From contig CACAIE010000016.1 of the NCBI GenBank assembly GCA_902532475.1, positions 1 to 39,189 on the forward strand: a DNA stretch of 39,189 nucleotides, read 5' to 3'. The notes below the pieces were generated by a model. It did not search any database, was not told the DNA's origin, and saw only the letters and a program-made list of their open reading frames with translations. The DNA is from an uncultured SAR116 cluster alpha proteobacterium. Its GTDB lineage: Bacteria; Pseudomonadota; Alphaproteobacteria; Puniceispirillales; GCA-002684695. Made by a program: the position numbers and the translations under genes. Positions 18,957 through 26,540 of the stretch are shown here, piece after piece (positions within the stretch are counted from its first letter, which is position 1; each line of letters starts with the position of its first letter).

Positions 18957-20102
18957 TTAATTACATATTACAAGATCTAGTGAATGACGTGAAAGCCTTT
19001 CTATGCCTCCTTGATGAACTATTACTGAATGTCCAAGAGTCATAGCTTCATCTGTATTACTGTCAAACAAAGCCATATGTAGAAAAAAAACTTGCCCTTC
19101 TTTGATTAATTTAGGATTGTTTTCATAAAACATAGGAAAATCGACCCATATTGGATTGAAAACAGCACCCATACCATATCCACACGCTTGAAGCCTTGCA
19201 TGATTTAAACCGTGTTTATCAAATACATTTGCATGTGCCTGAAAAACATCTCCCATAGGCGAATTAGGATATATTGCAGCTTCACATGCTTCAATAGCTT
19301 CGACACAAGCAGCATGCATTCGTTTGTGATTGCTTGAAGGTTTACCAATGATTAAAGTGCGCATCATCGCGGCATGATAGCGTGCATACGCGCCGGACCA
19401 TTCCAAGGTTAGCTGATCAACAGGGTCTAAGTATCTTCTTCCTGAGAAATATCTGCATAATAACGCGCTTGGTCCTGAACCAATAACAAATTCGTTACCT
19501 GCATAATCTCCACCACCTTGAAGAATTGCAGCTTGCATAGCGGCAAGAATATCTCCTTCAAAAGCTTTTGGTGAAGCTAATTGAATAGCAATATCTAGTG
19601 CATCATCTGAAAGTTTTGCAGCTTGGCGATGCATTTTAATTTCAGATGGACTTTTTACACTTCGTAAAGAACGAATTAATTCAGAAGCCTCCTCCAAGTG
19701 AGAAATTGACTTTCTCAGAAGTTGACCATTATAATCGGTTAGTCCTACAGTTTGGCCTTCAAAGCCGATTTTACCTACAACCCCCAGGTCATTGAGGATT
19801 TTAGATAGATTATCTATAGGATTTGATCCTTCAATTTCTTTCCATATATGAATTTCTTTTGTTGTTAAAGTTGAAGTAAAAACTGCCTGTCTTAAATCAG
19901 GTTCACGTGTTAGTAAGTGTAACTCACCTTTAGAGGTGAGTATTAGACATTGAAACATCGCAAACCCAAAGGTGTCATAACCACAAATCCAAAAATGGCT
20001 TTCAGGTGCAAACATTAGTAATGCATCAAGGTTTGCCACTTTAAGGGCCGAAACAGCGCTTTTTTTCCGATATAAAAATTCTTCTTGAGTAAAATGTATC
20101 AA
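18957..20102 (-). CDS. M24-fold (creatinase / ectoine-hydrolase-like) protein lacking metal ligands
   Basis: Pita-bread-fold hydrolase of 381 residues: creatinase N-terminal domain (about 1-145, ending IRSLRSVKSPSEI) and catalytic domain (about 150-381). In metal-dependent M24 peptidases five ligands (Asp, Asp, His, Glu, Glu) are conserved. Aligning by eye, these positions hold Glu234, Ala245, Tyr309 and, for the first of the two Glu, His342; the last Glu has no clear counterpart. LEWSGAYARYHAAMMRT resembles ectoine hydrolase DoeA and creatinase, which cleave C-N bonds without metal. It is the last gene of the polyamine-type transporter operon, 106 bases after the amidohydrolase. Substrate unknown; creatine, ectoine or a related amide are candidates. 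It was probably not a proline peptidase. Confidence 0.8.
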   Translation of the reverse strand: MIHFTQEEFLYRKKSAVSALKVANLDALLMFAPESHFWICGYDTFGFAMFQCLILTSKGELHLLTREPDLRQAVFTSTLTTKEIHIWKEIEGSNPIDNLSKILNDLGVVGKIGFEGQTVGLTDYNGQLLRKSISHLEEASELIRSLRSVKSPSEIKMHRQAAKLSDDALDIAIQLASPKAFEGDILAAMQAAILQGGGDYAGNEFVIGSGPSALLCRYFSGRRYLDPVDQLTLEWSGAYARYHAAMMRTLIIGKPSSNHKRMHAACVEAIEACEAAIYPNSPMGDVFQAHANVFDKHGLNHARLQACGYGMGAVFNPIWVDFPMFYENNPKLIKEGQVFFLHMALFDSNTDEAMTLGHSVIVHQGGIERLSRHSLDLVICN

Positions 20103-20208
20103 CTATAAAAACCCTTCCTCTTATTGTAGATCCAATAATTAATTGTTATTAATTATCAAAATAGCTTTTAAGTTTTATAAAAAATTAAAATTATTAATTT
20201 TCCACCTA

Positions 20209-20886
20209 TTATTCAGAATTTGAAATTAACTTAATAGTATCACTTGTCATTCGAACATCAGCAAAAAATTGTATCATATTAACAAGTGTTGCATTATGTT
20301 CTTCATCACTTCTTGTGCCAGTAGCATCAGCTAAAAAGATTGTATTATAGTTCAAGAGCATTGCATCTCTTGTTGTTGATTCACAACACACATTTGTCAA
20401 TGTTCCTGTTATTATTAAGGTATCAATTTCAAGTTTATCTAAGACAGACTTTAAGTTAGAAGAGCCCGGTGTAAAAGCACTTGATCGGTACTTAGTGATC
20501 AAAAGTTCGTTATCTTTTTTATCCATTCCAGACCATAATTGTCTTGCAAATGAACCTTTAGATGTGTCATTAATGATTTTTTTTCTGGTTTGGTCATTTG
20601 AAAAATTATCATGCCATGACGACCATTCTTTAGTGTATATATGCTCAGTCCAAATCACTTTTCCGCCAGCTTCCCTCATTGTTTTAGCTAATGAATTTAT
20701 GTTTGGAACAATTTTTTCTAATCCGGGTACTTCAACAATAGAAAGATTAGGCACTATAAAACAATTTTGCATATCAATTACTAAAAGTGCAGTGGATTTA
20801 AGATTTATTTTATCAAAAATATATCTTTTTCCTCTTCTCGAAATACAATTTTGTATGATTTTTTCTGGAATATTAATTTTATGCAT
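20209..20886 (-). CDS. isochorismatase-family cysteine hydrolase (copy 1)
   Basis: The 225 residues show the catalytic triad of the family: Asp38 in LLVIDMQNCFIVP, Lys132 in LLITKYRSSAF and Cys167 in GTLTNVCCESTTRDAM. This family includes N-carbamoylsarcosine amidohydrolase, RutB (ureidoacrylate), biuret amidohydrolase and nicotinamidase. TNVCxEST and the N-terminal RRGK segment (18-20) before the core resemble the carbamoyl-amide-cleaving members. It lies 31 bases after the potA-type gene in the same operon, so its substrate is probably what the transporter imports or a product of it. A paralogue (25050-25724) lies beyond the operon promoter. Confidence 0.85.
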   Translation of the reverse strand: MHKINIPEKIIQNCISRRGKRYIFDKINLKSTALLVIDMQNCFIVPNLSIVEVPGLEKIVPNINSLAKTMREAGGKVIWTEHIYTKEWSSWHDNFSNDQTRKKIINDTSKGSFARQLWSGMDKKDNELLITKYRSSAFTPGSSNLKSVLDKLEIDTLIITGTLTNVCCESTTRDAMLLNYNTIFLADATGTRSDEEHNATLVNMIQFFADVRMTSDTIKLISNSE

Positions 20887-20917
20887 TAATTGTCCTCGTT
20901 ATCTATTAATATAAAAT

Positions 20918-22000
20918 TTAACCTGGAATTAAATAAATAGCATTTTCTGGAATTATTATTTCAGCTGTATCTCCAAGGGAAAACTTTTTGGGATCAGAAT
21001 AGCCAACGTTACTTTCTGTAACTATTAAAGCTGGTCCATTATTTACTTTAATTTTATATTGGATAATGGAACCTAGATAAATTATAGATAGAATTTTAGC
21101 GGTATTTTTGTAATTAGTAATTTTGTTTTTGCTGTTAGGTTTTTTCAAAAGAACACATTCCGGACGAATCATTACTAATATACTTTCACTTTTATGTGAT
21201 GTTTTAGAAACATTTGGAAGTTTTAAGCCCTCAGCATTTAAACAAGTTTTATTGCTTTTTTCAGTTTCGATTTTTCCAGATAAAATGTTTGACCTCCCAA
21301 TAAAATCAGTTACAAATCGAGTTTTTGGTTTTTCATATATTTCTACAGGGCTTCCAATTTGACTCACTTGACCCTCCGACATAACAACAATTCTATCAGA
21401 CATAGATAGAGCTTCATCTTGATCATGGGTAACAAACAATGTTGAAATCTTAAGTTTTTGTTGAAGTTCACGTAATTCAATTCGCATATGATCTCTTAAT
21501 TGCTTGTCAAGAGCTCCAAACGGTTCATCGAGTAACAATACATCAGGTCTAATTACTAGAGCCCTCGCTAAAGCTACTCTTTGTTGTTGGCCACCTGATA
21601 ATTCTGAAGGCATTCTATGTTCTAGGTGGCGAAGCTTAACTAGATCTAAGGCATCAATAATTTTATCTTTTCTTTCTTCAAAGGGAGTGTTTTGCATTTT
21701 TAAACCAAACTCAATGTTTTTTTGAACACTCATGTGTGGAAATAATGCATAGTTTTGGAAGACTAATCCCACCTTTCTTTTATGTGGTGGCACACCATCC
21801 ATATTGCTTCCGCCTACATATAATTGACCTGATGTTGGTCTAATAAAACCAGCCACCATTCTTAGAGTAGTTGTCTTTCCACATCCTGAAGGTCCAAGTA
21901 AAGTAACAAACTCTCCAGATTCAACTGAAAGGTCAATTGATGCTACAGCTGTTACCGCTCCATATTTCTTAACAATAGATTTTAATTCAACAGAACTCAT
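20918..22000 (-). CDS. ABC transporter ATPase, PotA type
   Basis: Energises the spermidine/putrescine-type importer encoded upstream. The 360 residues include Walker A GPSGCGKTTTLRM, Q-loop VFQNYALFPHMSV, signature LSGGQQQRVALARAL, Walker B VLLLDEPFGALD and H-loop FVTHDQDEALSMSD. A C-terminal TOBE region (about 275-360) follows. Its start overlaps the stop of the PotC-type gene by 4 bases. Substrate specificity lies in the binding protein, so polyamine is only the family default. Confidence 0.92.
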   Translation of the reverse strand: MSSVELKSIVKKYGAVTAVASIDLSVESGEFVTLLGPSGCGKTTTLRMVAGFIRPTSGQLYVGGSNMDGVPPHKRKVGLVFQNYALFPHMSVQKNIEFGLKMQNTPFEERKDKIIDALDLVKLRHLEHRMPSELSGGQQQRVALARALVIRPDVLLLDEPFGALDKQLRDHMRIELRELQQKLKISTLFVTHDQDEALSMSDRIVVMSEGQVSQIGSPVEIYEKPKTRFVTDFIGRSNILSGKIETEKSNKTCLNAEGLKLPNVSKTSHKSESILVMIRPECVLLKKPNSKNKITNYKNTAKILSIIYLGSIIQYKIKVNNGPALIVTESNVGYSDPKKFSLGDTAEIIIPENAIYLIPG

Positions 22001-22812
22001 TTGATAACCTTATTTCCACTAGTTATCTGCCCCCTAAGCATAAGCATAGCAGTTAAAAATGCCGTTACCGCCAATGTTAACGTTGATACTGCAGCTATAG
22101 ACGGCCTAACTTGATACATTAAAGTTGAAAACATTTCGATCGGCAACGTTCTTTGGAAAGTTGTCAAAAAGAATGTTATTATAAACTCATCAAATGAAAT
22201 TATAAAACTAAAAATAGCACCAGCAACTAACCCGGGTCGAATGATCGGCAAAGTAATGTGCCATACTGCCCAAAAACGTGATGCGCCTAAACTTCGAGCG
22301 GCTTCTTCCAAAGTTACCTCAAAAGTTTGCAAACTTGCCCCAACTGAGATTATCACAAAAGGTATCGTTATGGTAAGATGTGCGGGGATGTATGCCAACA
22401 TACTATCATCAATATCTAATTCAAGAGCCATTTTAAACAACCCTAGTCCTAAAACTATATGCGGTAAAACCATAGGGGAGATCATAATAGCTTGAAGACC
22501 ATTTTTGAGCTTTTTTGGACCACGATCTAGAGCAAATGCAGCCATAGTGCCAAAAATCAATGAGAGAGGTGTAACAATTGTAGCTATTATTAGACTTAAA
22601 GAAATTGAATTCAACCAATCTTCAGAAGTTAGAACCTCTTTATACCAACGAACACCATACGATGGTGGAGGAAAGGCTAAATAGGATTCCGCAGTAAAAG
22701 ATTGGATTACTAGAATTACTAATGGAGCTTCTAAAAAGAAAATAACGACTGTCACTACACCAACCAAAAGCCTATAGGGAAATCGAGAGCCGTAGTGTTC
22801 TTGCGAACTCAT
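21997..22812 (-). CDS. ABC transporter permease, PotC type
   Basis: Membrane subunit of 271 residues with about six helices: LLVGVVTVVIFFLEAPLVIL near the start and PSYGVRWYKEVL, a PotC hallmark, at about 48-60. The EAA loop is LEEAARSLGASRFWAVWHIT followed by LPIIRPG, and SFDEFIITFFL lies after it, again typical of PotC/YdcV. It overlaps both neighbours by 4 bases, so the operon is translationally coupled. Confidence 0.92.
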   Translation of the reverse strand: MSSQEHYGSRFPYRLLVGVVTVVIFFLEAPLVILVIQSFTAESYLAFPPPSYGVRWYKEVLTSEDWLNSISLSLIIATIVTPLSLIFGTMAAFALDRGPKKLKNGLQAIMISPMVLPHIVLGLGLFKMALELDIDDSMLAYIPAHLTITIPFVIISVGASLQTFEVTLEEAARSLGASRFWAVWHITLPIIRPGLVAGAIFSFIISFDEFIITFFLTTFQRTLPIEMFSTLMYQVRPSIAAVSTLTLAVTAFLTAMLMLRGQITSGNKVIK

Positions 22813-23663
22813 CTTCTACTTACCAGTCTCTGCAATCCAGATGATAAAACTACCATAAAACCTATAGCCAAAAGTAACATAAGAGCCATAGCCGAAGCGT
22901 AAGGCCAGTCATACTGCTCTCGAACCGACTCGGTAATAAGCATTGGTAGTGTTAGAATAAAATTTCCACCCATTATAACTGGTGTAAGATAAACCCCCAT
23001 AGAAAGAATGAATACCAGTGTACAGCCCGCCATGATTCCTGGCAAACTCAGTGGTAATGTAATCGATAGAAATACACGCCAAAAAGGGGCTCCTAGGCTG
23101 CTAGCAGCCTCCTCGATTGAAGAATTTATTGAGCTAAGTGCTCCAAACAGTGGTAAAACCATAAAGGACAAATACACATGCACTACCGCTAAAATTACAC
23201 CAAACTCGTTGTACATTAATGGAAGTGGCTTAGAAATTAATTCCCACTGAATAAGTGTGTCATTTATCATCCCCGATCTACCAAGGATTAAGAGCCAAGC
23301 TACGTTTCTTACTATAATACTTGTTAATAAAGGTGAAACGACACAGAAAAGAAGAATCATCTTTATCTTTGGGCTGCAACTCCTCATCAGCAAAGCTACT
23401 GGATATCCCAAAATCAAACACCAAAATGTTATATAAATGGACAGTCTTACAGTTTGGAAAAATATCTTTAATGTAATTCCATCACTAAAAATCTTAATGT
23501 AATTATCAAAATAGAAACCTAGTGTTGTAATGCTTGCCTCAAATTTGGCAAAACTGAGGACGCCCAACAAAATTAAAGGAAATAAAAACGTTGCCAGGTA
23601 CAGAAGTACCGTAGGTGTCAAAAGCCATAATGCTCCATAGTTTTGATCAGAGTTAAGTGACAT
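22809..23663 (-). CDS. ABC transporter permease, PotB type
   Basis: First membrane subunit, 284 residues, six helices. After a hydrophobic start (LWLLTPTVLLYLATFLFPLI) come GYPVALLMR, SIIVRNVAWLLILGRSGMIN and the EAA loop IEEAASSLGAPFWRVFLSIT, followed by LPLSLPGIMAG. GVYLTPVIMGG near the end is characteristic of PotB-like permeases. It is separated from the binding-protein gene by 114 bases containing a strong stem-loop. Confidence 0.92.
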   Translation of the reverse strand: MSLNSDQNYGALWLLTPTVLLYLATFLFPLILLGVLSFAKFEASITTLGFYFDNYIKIFSDGITLKIFFQTVRLSIYITFWCLILGYPVALLMRSCSPKIKMILLFCVVSPLLTSIIVRNVAWLLILGRSGMINDTLIQWELISKPLPLMYNEFGVILAVVHVYLSFMVLPLFGALSSINSSIEEAASSLGAPFWRVFLSITLPLSLPGIMAGCTLVFILSMGVYLTPVIMGGNFILTLPMLITESVREQYDWPYASAMALMLLLAIGFMVVLSSGLQRLVSRR

Positions 23664-23708
23664 TAAGGAAAATTACATTCTATTAGAAAAAAATTGAAGT
23701 AAATCATT

Positions 23709-23755
23709 TTGTACGCGAAACCTAGTTAGGTAAAATTATCAGATTTCGCGTACAA
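23709..23755 (-). other. stem-loop between PotD-type and PotB-type genes
   Basis: TTGTACGCGAAA (23709-23720) and TTTCGCGTACAA (23744-23755) are a perfect 12-bp inverted repeat around a 23-base loop that itself contains CCTAGTTAGG. On the minus-strand transcript it falls after the binding-protein gene. No T-run follows, so an mRNA-protecting or attenuating element is likelier than a full terminator. The same placement is seen at 9309-9341 in the other ABC operon. Confidence 0.65.
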
Positions 23756-23777
23756 GTTATTTCCTAGAGACCGCCTC

Positions 23778-24854
23778 TTATGAAGATTTCCACTTATTCC
23801 ACATATCAGTCCATTCTTTACCATTATCAAGAATTTGGTTGAAGTCTTCTGAAACCGCATATTTCATAACTTCTGGATCAGATACGATAACATTTGCCGC
23901 TTCCTCTGGAGTGTGCTCTACCAGTTTGTTGAATGTTCCGTAACCATATTCTACCATTTTCTTTTGTGGTCCTGCACCAATAACCCAGTTCAGCCACTCG
24001 TGAGCCATTTCTGGATTTCTCGCTCCTCGGGGAATACCATAAACACTAGAACGTACAAAGAACCCTTCTGTAGGAGTCGCAAATTTAAGTGGTAAACCTT
24101 CTCCTCGAAGCTTGGTTACTCTTCCATTCCAGAATGGTGTCATTACAATTTCACCATTTCTGAAGAGCTGTTCTGCATCCGCCCCACCACTCCAAAGCGC
24201 AACAAGACTTGGACGTAAGTCGCTTAAATGCTTAAATGTTTCAGCGTCAACTGGATAAGGACTACCCTTCCAAGCTAAATTTACCATTTGAAGACATTGA
24301 TCTTTTAACCCTTCATTAACAGCTACTTTCCCAGCGTATTGTGGATCCCACAAAACTTTCCATGAAGTAGGCGCTGGTTTCACTAATTCAGTGTTATAAG
24401 CTAATCCATAGCACCAAAGCACCATTTTTGGCCCATACTTTGTAATACCTTTCTCATAGTAGTTTGAAAACTCTGGTATTTTAGATGCGTCAACTTCCAT
24501 TGCGAGATTGTTACGCTCAGCAAAAATAACTTGATCCTGGTGCATAGGCATCAGATCAGTCTCTGGTTTCCCTGCATTAATTTGTGCCTGGACTTTTTCA
24601 AGAGGAACTCTACTACCCTTAAGCTTGATAAAGTTCATTTTAACATCAAATTTTTCTTGAAAAGGTTTATACCAGTGCTCAGTATAAAACTCACCTAAAC
24701 TTCCGTCAAAGTTATACATATTCATTACTTTAGGATCAGAAGATGCATGTGCCTGAACAAAAAAATAGGGCGTTGATAACCCAACACCTGCTGCAATTGC
24801 AGATTTTATAACAGTTCTTCGTTTTATACCTTTATTAATAATTGTCTTTTTCAT
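23778..24854 (-). CDS. ABC transporter periplasmic binding protein, PotD/spermidine-type
   Basis: Ligand-binding subunit, 358 residues. The N-terminus has a twin-arginine-like signal (KRRTVIKSAIAAGVG, Arg12-Arg13) with cleavage probably after QAHA near residue 37. The mature part shows the bacterial SBP family 1/8 pattern: NMYNFDGSLGEFYTEHWYKP, GKPETDLMPMHQDQ, PTSWKVLWDPQYAGKVAVNE and AHEWLNWVIGAGPQKKM. First gene of the minus-strand operon, with its promoter in the 195-base gap shared with the second isochorismatase-family gene. The ligand is not known; amine- or amide-type compounds fit the operon. Confidence 0.9.
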   Translation of the reverse strand: MKKTIINKGIKRRTVIKSAIAAGVGLSTPYFFVQAHASSDPKVMNMYNFDGSLGEFYTEHWYKPFQEKFDVKMNFIKLKGSRVPLEKVQAQINAGKPETDLMPMHQDQVIFAERNNLAMEVDASKIPEFSNYYEKGITKYGPKMVLWCYGLAYNTELVKPAPTSWKVLWDPQYAGKVAVNEGLKDQCLQMVNLAWKGSPYPVDAETFKHLSDLRPSLVALWSGGADAEQLFRNGEIVMTPFWNGRVTKLRGEGLPLKFATPTEGFFVRSSVYGIPRGARNPEMAHEWLNWVIGAGPQKKMVEYGYGTFNKLVEHTPEEAANVIVSDPEVMKYAVSEDFNQILDNGKEWTDMWNKWKSS

Positions 24855-24931
24855 AATTTCTTTTCCCCATAGTTTATAAAATACACTTTAAAATAATGGC
24901 ATTAAAATAATTATTTTTAAAACGGTTGCTC

Positions 24932-24954
24932 ATTAAATATATATATAATATATA
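24932..24954. promoter_or_regulatory. shared AT motif, divergent promoter of the PotD-type operon and second amidohydrolase
   Basis: A 23-base stretch beginning ATTAAATATATATAT and ending AATATATA is identical to 32449-32471. It lies near the middle of the 195-base gap 24855-25049, about 80-95 bases from each start codon, suiting control of both directions. The rest of the gap is AT-rich without other visible structure. Confidence 0.45.
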
Positions 24955-25049
24955 ATCTATATATTTATTTTTATTGCAATAAATTTTTAGTCTTTTATTA
25001 TTTTAAATGAGTAATTTAATTGAAATTATATAATTAGAAAGATAACTTT

Positions 25050-25724
25050 ATGCACACAATTTCCATACCTCAAGAGGTGATTGATGCATGCATGAAAAGA
25101 AGGGGTAAGCTTCAAGTTTTTGATAGTATTGATTGTAAAAATACAGCCTTAGTTATAATTGATATGCAAAAAAGTTGGATAGTTCCAGGTTTATCACCAC
25201 TAGAAATACCAAAAGCAAAAACAATTGCTCCAAATATAAACTTATTAGCAGACAGCTTAAGGAAAGCCGGAGGAATTGTTGCCTGGACACAATCAACATT
25301 TGATGATGATTGGACTAAAGATATGTATAAAGATTTTGTTGAAGAAAAATGGATAAATCAAATCATTGAGACTACCAAAATAGGTTCAGAAGGGTTTCAA
25401 ATTTGGGAAGAGATGGAAGTAAATAAAGAAGATATAATTTCACTTAAAATCAGACCTAGTGCATTGATCCAAGGTTCAAGCAACCTTGATTCCCAACTTC
25501 GTAAAAAAAATTGTGATACTTTAATAATAACAGGCATTCTAACAAATGCTTGTTGTGAATCGACGACAAGAGATGCAGTGGCATTAGGATATAAAGTAAT
25601 ATTTGTAAGTGACGGAACTGCAACTCGCTCAGATATTGAACATAACGCCACACTAATTAATCTTATGCAACTTGTTGCAGACGTTCGAACAACAAAAGAA
25701 GTTATTCAGATAATTGATGCATAG
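25050..25724 (+). CDS. isochorismatase-family cysteine hydrolase (copy 2)
   Basis: A 224-residue paralogue of the protein at 20209-20886; they align end to end without large gaps (both begin MH-I-IP, share RRGK at 17-20 and end with a similar ADVRT/ADVRM segment). The triad is Asp38 in VIIDMQKSWIVP, Lys133 in SLKIRPSAL and Cys168 in GILTNACCESTTRDAV. It is transcribed away from the transporter operon and converges on the GntR gene, with only 22 bases between stops. As with copy 1, N-carbamoylsarcosine amidase-like activity is a reasonable guess, not shown. The loop around 82-110 differs most from copy 1, so the substrates may differ. Confidence 0.85.
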   Translation: MHTISIPQEVIDACMKRRGKLQVFDSIDCKNTALVIIDMQKSWIVPGLSPLEIPKAKTIAPNINLLADSLRKAGGIVAWTQSTFDDDWTKDMYKDFVEEKWINQIIETTKIGSEGFQIWEEMEVNKEDIISLKIRPSALIQGSSNLDSQLRKKNCDTLIITGILTNACCESTTRDAVALGYKVIFVSDGTATRSDIEHNATLINLMQLVADVRTTKEVIQIIDA

Positions 25725-25746
25725 CTTTTGATATTTAAGAGTGCCT

Positions 25747-26490
25747 CTATATAGTAGGAAAATTTAATTCAGAATCCATCTTACCTTCAATTATTTTACT
25801 AAGTCTTTTTCTAAATAATTTTGTATGTTCATTCATAACTTTTATCAAATGATTTCTATCAAATTTTTGAATATATTCTATTATTTTATGATGGTGTTCA
25901 TTTATTAATGGCAACTGAGAAGAAATTTCCAAAGTTGAGACTTGTTCAGATCTATAAACAAAGTAAGATAGTCTCCTAACTAAATTATGTAAATGAGCTG
26001 ATTGATCAAATATAAACTTATTACCTGTAGATTTAGCTAAGCGATTATGGAATTTGCTATTAATTGCTGTAATTCCAAGTAAATCAAGGTTTTTTGATAC
26101 CTTTTCAAAATTAAATTGAATGTTTCTCAAATCTACAATTAAACCATTGTCTTCAAACTTTATAAGAGAAGCAACTACTCTTTCGTTTATCTCATAAGCT
26201 TCTAATAATTGAAGCGTGTGCCAAATACTCATAGATGCAACGTAGGCTCCACGGCCATTTTTTGTTTCAACTAATCCCTCAGACATTAGCCTATTCAATG
26301 CTTCTCTTAATGGAGTTCTGCCAAAAGAAAATTTTTCTAACAAAATCCTATCCTCTAGATGTTCACTTGGAGCTAAAGACAGATCAAGAATTTTGTCTCT
26401 CAACATATTTGTTGCTAAGCCGGCAAGTGAGGCAGAGTCACCTTTTATTTCTGTATGAATTACTTTTGTTTGAGATTTTTGTTTATTCAT
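25747..26490 (-). CDS. GntR-family transcriptional regulator, FadR/FCD subgroup
   Basis: DNA-binding regulator of 247 residues. The winged-helix domain (about 20-95) contains LRDKILDLSLAPSEHLEDRI, FSFGRTPLREALNRLMSEG and LVETKNGRGAYVA, the GntR signature. The all-helical FCD domain follows, with metal/ligand histidines in FHNRLAKSTGN, EHHHKIIEYI and NEHTKLFRKRLS. Such proteins are usually repressors released by a carboxylate or amine-derived metabolite. It lies 50 bases downstream of HyuB on the same strand and is the only regulator in this island, so it is the likely controller of the surrounding catabolic genes. Confidence 0.88.
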   Translation of the reverse strand: MNKQKSQTKVIHTEIKGDSASLAGLATNMLRDKILDLSLAPSEHLEDRILLEKFSFGRTPLREALNRLMSEGLVETKNGRGAYVASMSIWHTLQLLEAYEINERVVASLIKFEDNGLIVDLRNIQFNFEKVSKNLDLLGITAINSKFHNRLAKSTGNKFIFDQSAHLHNLVRRLSYFVYRSEQVSTLEISSQLPLINEHHHKIIEYIQKFDRNHLIKVMNEHTKLFRKRLSKIIEGKMDSELNFPTI

Positions 26491-26540
26491 ATTATTTAAT
26501 ATTTCTTATCGAAGATTATTGAAGCATATTAATTTAGTAA

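Noticed and set aside
23709-23755. Attachment site or mobile-element end
   Set aside because: No integrase, transposase or matching repeat is present nearby; the position between binding-protein and permease genes explains it better.
20918-24854. Naming the transporter potABCD for spermidine/putrescine
   Set aside because: The family fits, but operon partners are amidohydrolase and creatinase-like proteins and the ligand pocket was not assignable, so polyamine specificity is not supported.
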